Positions 36,914 to 46,378 of a stretch of DNA of 64,000 nt are shown here, one piece after another. Each line of letters opens with the position of its first letter. Position 1 is the first letter of the stretch. Source of the stretch: Mallotus nudiflorus (Eukaryota; Streptophyta; Magnoliopsida; Malpighiales; Euphorbiaceae); NCBI GenBank assembly GCA_947683625.1, contig CANTUR010000423.1, forward strand, positions 310,001-374,000, read 5' to 3'. The notes under the pieces are model-generated. The model did not search any database, was not told where the DNA came from, and saw only the letters and a program-made list of their open reading frames with translations. The translations under genes were made by a program, and so were the position numbers.

Positions 36914-37464
36914 CAATAAAGAGATAGGGAAGTAAAATTTATATGTTTTTCAGTCTCAGGGAGAATTTTAGAATGAATGTACATGTAAATGGTGAAGTTC
37001 CTCTCTGTTGATGAAGTGATTGCCTCACTTTAGAGGCGATCGCCTCTATACAGCACAGATGGGGGCAGTGTCAATTTTTGACGCAATAAAGCACAAATTC
37101 TATGGTTTGTTTGATTAAATAAATGTCCTAAAATGATAATTATGCAAGATTAATCCCTAACCCGATGTAATTTTGTAGGGGATTTTAGGGTACTAACCCC
37201 TCCGGATGCAAAAGAGCAGATGTGAGACCCTAGGTCTACCAGAAGTGGAATCGAGTCTCCACGGGTTAATCCCAGACTCCTAGAAGTGCTAATAAGAGGT
37301 GGGATATGATCCCACTGAGGTATAGGGGGTGTTCTGTCGTTCTCTATCGACTGAAAAGTAGGGAGAGATGCAGAGAGTATAAGAAGTATAAGAAAAAGAG
37401 GAAAAGAAAAAGGGAAAAATATAATGGAAGGGAGAAAGGACAAAAAGAAAAGAGTGTTTTTATA
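36914..37464 (-). promoter_or_regulatory. Antisense promoter and leader region of the PMD gene
   Basis: On minus, TATAAAAAC (37456-37464) is followed about 25-35 bases later by a long C/T-rich stretch typical of a plant transcript start, then about 290 bases open on minus without an ATG (37443-37150), including PPIPQWDHIPPLI-type sequence. A further palindrome pair (GAGGCGATCGCCTC at 37034-37047 and a decayed partner at 37012) lies between this leader and the first sure PMD exon. Confidence 0.5.
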
Positions 37465-37592
37465 GCAAGCAGGAGCATAGGGTTTCCCTTAAAAAAAATG
37501 ATGATGAATGAATGACGGTGATGAGAATAATGGGTGGAAGTTAGTACTGCATACTAGGAAGGCGGAATTAAGAGAAAGGATCGTTAAGAGGT

Positions 37593-37860
37593 CGAAGCTC
37601 AAGGACAGGGCTGTTCGGGTTTGAATCCTCGAAGCTCAAAGACATGGCTATTCAGGTTTGAATCCCCGAAGCTCAAAGATAGGGTTGTTCGGGTTTGAAT
37701 CCCCGAAGCTCAAGGACAGGGCTGTTCAGGTTTGAATCCCTGAAGCTCAAAGATAGGGCTGTTCGGGTTTGAATCCTCAAAGCTTAAAGACAGGGTTATT
37801 CGGGTTTGAATCCCCGAAGCTCAGAGGATCGAGATGACTGTTCGGGGTAGTATCCCCGAA
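37593..37860. repeat. 37-bp tandem repeat, six units plus a diverged seventh
   Basis: Units start at 37593, 37630, 37667, 37704, 37741, 37778 and 37815, each like CGAAGCTCAAAGACAGGGCT followed by GTTCGGGTTTGAATCCC. Across each junction TTCGGG pairs with CCCGAA around the loop TTTGAATC. The seventh, diverged unit forms the longest stem, TTCGGGG (37841-37847) with CCCCGAA (37854-37860). The core GGTTTGAATCC differs by one base from a tRNA B box. Confidence 0.9.
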
Positions 37861-38231
37861 GTCAAAAATGAAGGACAACTAGGCCAAGACAACCTGGAAG
37901 TCTATGTCCCTAAAGGAGTGATAATCAGACCAGGAAAATTTGAAAACCACATCCCCAGTGAAGATAGGGCCAGGAAAACCGAGAATCAAGTTTCAGTGTT
38001 GCGACGGTCGGGCCAGAAAAACTCGAGGTTAGCAATTTTCAAATATCTCTATCAGATATTAATGAGTGGCTAATCGGGCCAGGAAAACCCGAGGATCACG
38101 GTCACATTTCAGAATTAAAGAATTCATCTCTTGGGTAAGACCCGAGAGTCAGGTACGTTTCTTACCTTATTGTTTATTTGTTGTTGTGCATGTGATTTTT
38201 TGAAAAATGGTCATTGCATGCATTTGATTTT
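37861..38231. repeat. GGGCCAGGAAAACC-type degenerate repeats before the PPT
   Basis: Copies of GCCAGGAAAACC or near variants recur at about 37930, 37968, 38011 and 38077, the last as TCGGGCCAGGAAAACCCGAG, which folds on TCGGG/CCCGA. No coding potential was seen. Confidence 0.55.
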
Positions 38232-38253
38232 TCAAAAAAAATAGGGGGCAAAC
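38232..38253 (+). promoter_or_regulatory. Polypurine tract of the Tat-lineage element
   Basis: AAAAAAATAGGGGGCAAAC abuts the TGTAGAC start of the 3' LTR. It is the expected plus-strand primer. Confidence 0.8.
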
Positions 38254-40245
38254 TGTAGACACCCGATTCGGTCTGCCCGTGTTAGGGGATGAATTAGGGT
38301 TGCTCAGTTTGACCAGCCCGTTGTCAAGCCCAATGATGAGAATGTGAACTTAGACATGAGGATGAAGCCTGAATCTCTAAGTGGAAAGTGGACTTGAAAA
38401 TCCAAAGCTTAGAAAACCCAAAATTGAGCCCAACTACCCAAGTCTGGCCCAAGCCCGCTCGGCCCAGCGCAGGCCCGGGCCAAAGGGGCACCGCCTCAGT
38501 GTAATGACCGATGAGGCGCCGCCCCTTTGGCAGCCCACGTGCAGCTGCATTTAATGTAGCTACAATCATGACAATCAAGTAGCACGAGCCCCACTCTCCA
38601 GACTTTCTTCTTGCATGAGGAAAAGACTTTTGGGAAAGGAAAAAAGGCTAGGAGAGCTCATGATGGGCTAGGAAGCTTAGGGACATGGGAAGCTAAGGAA
38701 TAAAAAGTGAAAAAAGAGATGAGGGGAGAGAGCTCTGAAAAAAAAGGGAGAGAAAAAAAGAGAAGAAAAAAAAACATCCTGAAGAAGGGGAGAAAGGTTG
38801 AAGAAGAGGAGGTCCACTTTCCCAAGAGAAGAGAGAAGAAACTTATGTCAAGAAGAGATACTACATCCTAGCAAGGATCTCAACCAAACCAGCTCTGAGG
38901 GCCTCTCATTTTGGTATAAAACCTGCACTTAAACTTGATATGTTCATCATTTTGTGTATTCTTGCTTATGTGTAACTGAGCTATTAGCACATTTTAGGTT
39001 TATCTCTAGTGTATCATGTTTGATATCTCATTTCATTGATGGATCTTTGAATATTTTTGCATGTAGTTGCAGTATGATGAGTGTAGAGTGTGTATATGCA
39101 TATTTTGATTACTTAGAGTAGAAGTCTGCAGCCTTGGGAGTCAGAGCCAACCTGGTGGTCAGGCGACGCCTCTTCACAGAGGCGTCGCCTCATCTCAATG
39201 AGACGATCGCCTCATCAATGAGGCGATCGCCCCATTGATAGGCTCTTAGGGAGCCTATCTTTTGTGTGTGTGTGTTACCTCTTTTGTCTCAGGCCTATAA
39301 GAGCCCTGTTGATGAGGCGATCTCCTCATCAATGAGGCGATCGCCTCATCCCAATGAGGCGACCGCCTTATTGGCAGGGTTAACCTATTTCCTTCTTTGT
39401 TTCGTTGTTCATTTGTTGTGATGCCTGCTTTAACATGTCCCCTTTTGACCTTAAACATGTCTGTATGATTGCATAGTGGTGATTATCTTGATTGTTCAAT
39501 ATTTTCTTTAACTTATAATGTGACAACCTCTTTATAGGATCTCTTTGTAAATGTTGTTATACGTGATTCCATTTTTTATAAAGAGAAAGGCTAATCGTGT
39601 GATATTTGCAGGAATTACTTGATAATTTCTGTCATCAGGCAATCACTTTTGCTATTTATCCTTTGTATATTGTCGTCTTTATGTTATTTTAATAGTTTAT
39701 TTTTGGTATATGTTTGGTTTATTTTCTGTATATTATTTCGTTTATTTGGTTAAAAAACATTGTAATCCTTAATCCCTTCCCCCTATTTAATTTTGAATGT
39801 ATGGTTGTAAATTATTATTTATTTTATTTACTGTGTTTTTTGAATGTTGGGACATAAAGGCATGAAATTGGGCTAATGTGCAAACTCGGACTTAATTATA
39901 AAATCTGGTAATTATCCGAAGGTAATTTCATTACTTGTGGTAAATGAGGAAATAATTAAATAATTAAATGGTAATAAAATGCAAAACACAAACGGAGGCC
40001 AACCGCAAAGTTGGGTGAGCATTCAAACGCTCATACCCAGTTTCCGAACCCGATCTCTGATGACGGCTTCTCGGAACCTCCGTGGGATCCAGTTGTTTGT
40101 AATGTGTGTCCCAGCTTTTATCCGAGTGGCAACTCCATCTCCGAATAGGCCCATGACCTATATCGTATTTTCTAGTGAGCCTCGAGCCCACACAGTGTCG
40201 TGGTCGCCAAATACTGGGGCGCGCACTAAACCCCCGCCGCCTACA
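38254..40245 (+). repeat. 3' LTR of the Tat-lineage element
   Basis: 1992 bp, from TGTAGAC to CCTACA, followed by the TAACT duplication. Palindrome arrays at 38489-38532, 39166-39236 and 39309-39376 differ in unit number from those of the 5' LTR, which accounts for most of the 48-bp length difference. Confidence 0.93.
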
Positions 40246-40347
40246 TAACTATTATTAATTTTAAAGATGTCATTTTCTATCTTCCCTTGCAAGATAATTT
40301 TATAGCATTTGACAATCTACAAGAGTGTCACTCTCAACACTAATACC

Positions 40348-40826
40348 TACTCAACTAGGGGTGTAATCGAGACTAACCGAGCAAGTTTGGTTTGTTTATA
40401 AATGAGTTAAGTTCTTTATTTATATGGTGTTTATGAGTTGTTTGTGAATCTAAATGAGTCTAAATAAATTTTAAAAAATATATTATAAATTAAAATTATA
40501 CATTTAAAAATTAAAAATAAATTATTTATTAAATAAATTACAATATATTTAATAAAAATTATAATTTTATTCTAATAATATATTTTTTATAATACAAATT
40601 TATATATTATATATCTAAAATTAAATTCTTAAACATTAAAATTATGAGTTAATTTATAAGTTTTTATTCGAATTTGTTTGCGAGTTTTATGAACTAAATT
40701 TTGTATAGCTTGAGCTCAATTTGTTTATTAAATGAGTTTCAGTACACAAGGTTGAGCGAGTTTTCATCAAGTCGAACACCTAACTACTTGTGAGCGGTTT
40801 AGCTCATTTACACTCCTGTACTCAAC
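40348..40826. mobile_element. Non-autonomous hAT-type MITE, 463 bp
   Basis: The body 40356-40818 starts TAGGGGTGTAATCGAG and ends CTCATTTACACTCCTG, an imperfect inverted repeat close to the CAGGGGTGTAA ends of hAT elements. It is flanked by an identical 8-bp duplication TACTCAAC (40348-40355 and 40819-40826), the hAT hallmark. The interior is AT-rich and non-coding. Confidence 0.85.
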
Positions 40827-43190
40827 ACAATGACTGGCACCCGATTAGAGAGGGGAAGGGAAGGAAGGGAAAGTGAAGGGAGGGGAAAGGAAGGAAAATT
40901 TTAGATTCAATTGTATTTGTATGATTATAAGGGGAATGGAATAAATTGAAGACAATTGAACCTTTTATGGATAAAATATTATTCACATTATCAATATAGA
41001 TATTATAAAAAATAATTTTAATTTTTAAATCATTGAATTTATATTATCTTTTATAAATAAATTTTGTTTGTCATTATTATATGAATATATTTTCTTCTTG
41101 ATGTTTTCGAATATAAAAAATCTGTTTATGTATGTTACTTAAGCATGAGAGACTAGCGAATTTGGTGTAGATTAGAAAAGTTGGTAGTTTCAGTTTTGTG
41201 AATTATCACAAATAAAAATGAGAAAAATACTGAAAAATACTCACAAATATAGAAGGGATATTTTAAAATTATCAATTAAATAACAAGAATTTTTACCTAT
41301 AGAAAAGAAATAAAAAAAAATAGTTTTCCTTCAATTTCCTTTCATTCCAAAAAAAATTTAAAAGCCAAATAATATAAAAATTAATTTCCCTTTGTTGTCA
41401 CCCCATTCCATGTATAGTATTTGCTCATGGAGGGAAGGTCTATCATCCACATCTAAACTTGTAAACCCACTTTGTATGGTGATTCATAAAAATTGATTTA
41501 AAAAAAAAACTATTAACTACTAATCACTAACAACTAACTTCCCCTTTCTAATACAATGGTACTAGGGTGTATCACATTTCAAAAAAATCACTCTCTGATT
41601 TTAATTTAATCTTAAATAAGAATTTAAATATTTAAATACTGTTTAAACATAAAAAGTATTGAAATAATTTTAATTTACAAAACATTGAAATTTAAGAATT
41701 GGAATGCAATAATAATAATAACAATATTGTCATAGCTAGGGGTAAAAACCAGTAATCATACCCTGTTTTCATATTTTTCTTGTAATTTTCATATTTTGTT
41801 TCTAGTTTTCATATTAAATAATAATAGCCATAGATAGTGTTGGATAGCTATGTTGTTGGTGCGTGGTTTGTCCTACTTTTTGTGCAAAAGACCTAGCTTG
41901 TTGCTACTTCTCCAATGTCTCACCGGGAATCTGCTCATCCTGGTTAGTGAGATGGCTCATGCTCCTCCGTACTATAAGTGGAGGCTACACTCTTCTTTAA
42001 ATTCTAGCTTGACGCTACTTCTCAGATTGCTCAAGCAAGAATGAATCGATTACAAGCACCAGATTGTTGTCGTCGTTCAGGTCACTCTGGTTGCTATTAC
42101 AGCTCCAGTCGCCGCTCAAGTTGCTGCTACCGCACCTTTGTGTCTTCCTCAACTCATTAGGGTTTCTCTTTGTTAAGAAGAACTTGCGGCCTAACATTTG
42201 TTTAGGGTTTATGTTTGTTAATTATGTGTTAAGTTTGGAACCTCAACGTCAAGCCCACTTATGGGTTATGTATGCTTATTATGTTTGCTAATTAATGATA
42301 TCTTTTTTTTTTTTTAATAATGATATCATCTTGTTGTTGTTCATAATAATAATAAAAATAATAATAATGAATATATATATATATATATATAAGTGTTAGT
42401 ATCTCATAAACATAAATTTATACATCAATGAAGTGAAAATCAATCGGTTATTAGGGGTATGCTAAACTTCCAATCAAATCGAATAAAAAATTGAAATTGA
42501 TTTGGTACTGGTTTGTTCATTCTCAATTTTCAATTTTTATTAACCAAACTAAATGAAATGAAAAAATTTAGTTTGATTTGGTTTGATTTTATTTTTAAAA
42601 AATTTGATTAACCAAAATAATCAAATAAATTGATATTTTTATTTTTATTTTTAAATAGGATAATAATTTAATAAAAATATTAAAATAATTAATAATTGTA
42701 AAGATTTAGTTTAATTTATTTAATTTAGGTTTTATTTTAAAAATTTCAATTTTTTAATTTATTTTAATTCCATTATAATTTAATTTGATTCAATTAATTT
42801 GATTAGGTAAAAAAATTCAAAATCAATCGAAGTGATAAAATGTACAACTTTATAAAAAAAAAAAAAGAACGCACATCCTAATTATTTAATTAGTGATGTA
42901 ACTGAATTGAATTTAAAAAAAATTAAATTTAATTCATCTAATTTGTGAGATTTAAAATAAAATTTAAATTCAATTTATTTAACTCAATAAATGAACCCGA
43001 ATAAATTTTTTCAAGTTAAGTTATAAACCAAATACAAACAATTTGACTCGGTTATAGCCGTTTGACCTCTCAAAAGCTTTTTTTTTTTTTTTTTTTTTTT
43101 TGAATTCCTACGGGAAAATATTTGTAAATCATTAAAAAAAAAAAAAAGCGGGAACATAGAAGCGCGTGCTCAAAGCAAACAGAGATTGCA
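40827..43190. other. AT-rich intergenic stretch with repeat remnants
   Basis: A G-rich GGGAAGGGAAGGAAGGGAAA tract lies at 40853-40890. A TAGGGGTATGCT near 42454 followed by TTTGGTTTGATTTTATTTT-type sequence looks like another decayed hAT-like repeat, but its ends were not found. (TA)n lies at 42371-42391 and a 20-odd base T run at 43080. ORFs at 41850-42291 look like chance openings in a GC-richer patch; I do not support a gene there. Confidence 0.5.
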
Positions 43191-46100
43191 ATGGACGACA
43201 CAGGCGCGATTCTGTGTCAAATCTCTTATCTAAAAGACATGCTCGATCAAGTACAATTTTTTTTCTGATTCAAATTTGACTAATCTAAATCTTACATGAT
43301 CTAGGGTTTTAATTTTAAAACACACTGAAATTGAATTATTATATTCAACGAGCTCGCAATATATGTATTCTTCAATCAGGTGAACGAAGAAATCGAAGCG
43401 AATATTCAAGTAACGAGAGAAATCGGGTCGGAGATCGTTAAATGCGCGGAACTCGAATCATCATTGGCCTCCAGAGAATCAGATCTTACAAAGACTCTTT
43501 ACGTTTCTCAATTTGAGGTCAACGGTTTAGTCTCCGTCACCAGTAATTTCCATCTCTTTGTTTCGTTCAATTTCGAAAATGAAATAGCCATAGCTGATGT
43601 TGCTGCTCTTTTACAGTCTATTTTACTCGTAGTTACTTGAATCTGATTCTTTCAACTTTAGAAGAATAAGGCACTTTGAAAGAAATGAAATCGTGTAAAA
43701 GTTGACGTGAATTTACCAGCAATCAATGTATATGGTTTCATTTGTTTCAAAATGTTTTGTTTTAAGCTTTTGAGCTGAATTTAGAATTTGGTTGAAATGA
43801 ATTTCTTTCATGTTCATCTGAATCTGATATATTGTTTCAATGTAAATGATTTGTGTAGATGACTCGAGGAAATTTGTCAAATTATTGGAGGAGGAATTAT
43901 TCAGTCTCCAGAAAAAGAGTGAGGAGATTCGTAGAAACATGAACAGTAAGCGGTATTGACTGAAATATTTATTTGTGTAAATGTGATTTTCCATTGTTGT
44001 GTAAGTTTATGCCTCTCGGATTTTGTGTTCCTTATTTAAACTGAGTTTTTTTGTATTAATTTTTAGACCAGAAATGCTTCTGACTAACTTCGCTTTAGTA
44101 ATTCAGAAAAATGGGAGTTTTTAGCATGTTACATCTATGGTGAATCCTTTCTGGATCCATTGAGAAGTATCTTATACTTAAAACTCTTTAAGAATTAGAT
44201 ATGTGATATGGTAATGTTCAACTGTTTTGAAGTAGCATTGATATGCAGATAGTAAATCAGCCTTACTGAGACCGTATGGGATCTTTAAATTATATGGGAA
44301 TTTGCTTAGTTTTGTTTATTCTTTGATTTTCCAATTTTCCAATGGCACTTATATACTTATGTATGCATCCTAGCTAAACACTGGAATTGAAAATTAAGCA
44401 TGATAAATGATTGAATAAGAACATCATTTTTCTTGGAAGGAGACTGATACTAGATTGAAAACATATACAGGGAACAGTTTACCATGCTGTGCCTAGAATT
44501 CCAGAGGTATGTTGACAAAGGAGAAAATGATGAACTCATGAAATTGTTGTCAGAGAAAGAATTTCTTGAAAGTGAAATCTGTCTCTTGGATCAGAACAAT
44601 GATGCTTTAAAGAATTCGATGTTGGCATTTGTCGATGAAGTTCTCCAAGATCTTCAGGATTCAAACTCTGGTAATATTTATATATTCAGTATGCCCTTAT
44701 CTTCTTTTGTTAAAAGGCGTCATTGCTTCAATCCAATCCCCCTTCTTGTCATTGTAGTAGTTATCTTGTATTTTCTTGTCCTTCTAACTGGTCACCATAG
44801 CTGTAAATGTCCATTTGGATCCTCGTGCTGCTTGTTAACAAATTACTTGAATTGAATAAATAAACTGTACAAATTTTACATTTATGCATTGATCCTTTTT
44901 TATCGAATACAGTACTCCATTTTTTATTGTCAGGCTGCTTACAATTCATCAAGATTTTAGAATGAAATAATCTCTGTTGTGGAATGTCACACGAGTCCTT
45001 GCTGGGTGAACTTGCTTTTAAATAGTTTTCAACATGCAGGACCGTACTTGTGAAAAAGGTTCAATCTTGAGTGACTTGTTTGTTATTTTCTCCTATTTTG
45101 GTGAAGATGTCTGCATTGTGAGAGCTGAGATCTTGTAGCTGGAGTTCAAGGTATATTGCTGATGAATCCTTCAGCAGGTGGAACATGTTGGCCAATTGCA
45201 TTTTTTTTTTTTTTTTGTTAGAAGTGGAGAAAACCTTCATAGTAGGAATAATTATACAATTCTGATTGCTTAAGTGCGTAACATTTTGGCAATGGGTTTC
45301 CTGTAACTAATTTCAATTCTTGTGGAACTTTTCTGTGAAGTTTAGATGAGATCCATATTTATGCTGTCTTGCGGAGAGAGCATGTGGGAGCCTAAGAGTG
45401 TTATGAACGTAGGATGGATTTGTTGAGTTCCTTCTGCTATAGTTTCATAGCTGTAGTTTCAGAACTTCGAGATAAAGTGATAAACAAAAAGATTGCTTCT
45501 TTCTTTCTTTGTTTTTGGGTTTACTAAATAGACCTAGTTTGCAATTAAGGTGCACTATTCCTGGAATCACACAACTAACTCTGGTTTTTCAAATTTGTGA
45601 AATATCCAAAATTTTCTTAAGGTCAGGAATAGGGATACAATCTATTACTGGAATATTATAGTGTACCTCAAATCTGTTTGAACAAAGAAAAGTTTCCTTG
45701 AAACTGGAGTTCACAACTGATATTTTTCACTCAGGTTTTTTGGAGTTTTGGTTGATTGCTAGCTAGTGAGGCCACTTCCATCTAAGATTATTCTCAGCAA
45801 AGTTCAAAATGTCATCAAATACTGAAATATACGAGAGTCTCAAACAACACCAACTAAACCCGGTTTTAATTAATTGGCTGATAATTTACTTCTCTTGAAA
45901 ACTCGCCATCAACTAACTTCTTCTTGATTTGGTGAAGCATCATAACTCTTTCAAGGCATCAACATCTAAGGTTCTAGTTTCAGGTTTATCGTTTTTTCCT
46001 AAAGAGAAAAAAAGTAAGTAAAACAGTAACTTTGTATAATCAGTTGCTCATGTTTTGGTTTTATCACTTGATTTCATTGGATTGAGTCTTGAAGTTGCTC

Positions 46101-46378
46101 CACTATCAGATTTGGATACATTGTATTCTGGTAGAAGAACTTGTGTTTGTGATATCTGTAGACAATGTATTTGTGTTATCATTTGGTATTTGAAATAAGT
46201 ATCTAAAAAGTTGAACCTAATTGATCATACTTGAGCTTTTAGTGATCTATAAGTTGTTAAAATTGCAGCTTTACATGTTGAGATACAGAACAGGAACCAT
46301 GAGAATGAAAAAGTGCTCAAGGATATTGATGAATTGAAGACTAAATTGGTTTCGGATTTCAACTACCATGATTCTTGA
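43191..46378 (+). CDS. Coiled-coil protein, 208 residues, five exons
   Basis: Exons 43191-43250, 43380-43542, 43859-43952, 44471-44670 and 46269-46378 join without any stop to 627 nt. All introns are GT...AG; the third uses CG|GTATTG, which alone keeps the frame. The product starts MDDTGAILCQISYLKDMLDQ and is almost wholly hydrophilic helix with heptad-like spacing: ELESSLASRESDLTK, KLLEEELFSLQKKSEEIRR, FLESEICLLDQNNDALK, KVLKDIDELKTKLV. There is no signal peptide or membrane segment. I recognise no named family; such compact coiled-coil proteins are often structural or scaffold subunits. The ATG follows a CAGAGATTGCA context at the first exon of a GC-richer patch. No damage was seen, so it is probably a functional single gene. 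Intron 4 is 1.6 kb. Confidence 0.82.

Larger units (their letters stand above)
23536..40250 (+). mobile_element. Complete Tat-lineage Ty3/gypsy retrotransposon with antisense genes
   Basis: The element (23541-40245, 16.7 kb) is bounded by LTRs beginning TGTAGAC and ending CCTATA or CCTACA, and flanked by the exact 5-bp duplication TAACT (23536-23540, 40246-40250). It has a tRNA-Arg-type primer site, a polypurine tract, and the domain order gag - protease - G-patch - RT - RNase H - second RNase H - integrase. The second RNase H and the large 3' region with antisense ORFs are hallmarks of the Tat lineage (Tat, Ogre, Retand relatives). About 5.5 kb between integrase and the 3' LTR holds two intron-bearing antisense genes and several repeat systems. 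Sense and antisense genes all carry inactivating changes, so this copy is dead, though it could have been mobilised in trans. Confidence 0.93.

Noticed and set aside
37593..37860. CRISPR-like array
   Set aside because: The units adjoin with no unique spacers, and this is a plant genome; it is a simple tandem repeat.
37593..37860. tRNA genes, because of the GGTTTGAATCC cores
   Set aside because: No cloverleaf can be formed in a 37-bp unit and no A box or acceptor stem is present.
41850..42291. Overlapping ORFs of 60-75 codons on both strands
   Set aside because: A GC-richer patch with chance openings; no start context, splice sites or family resemblance.
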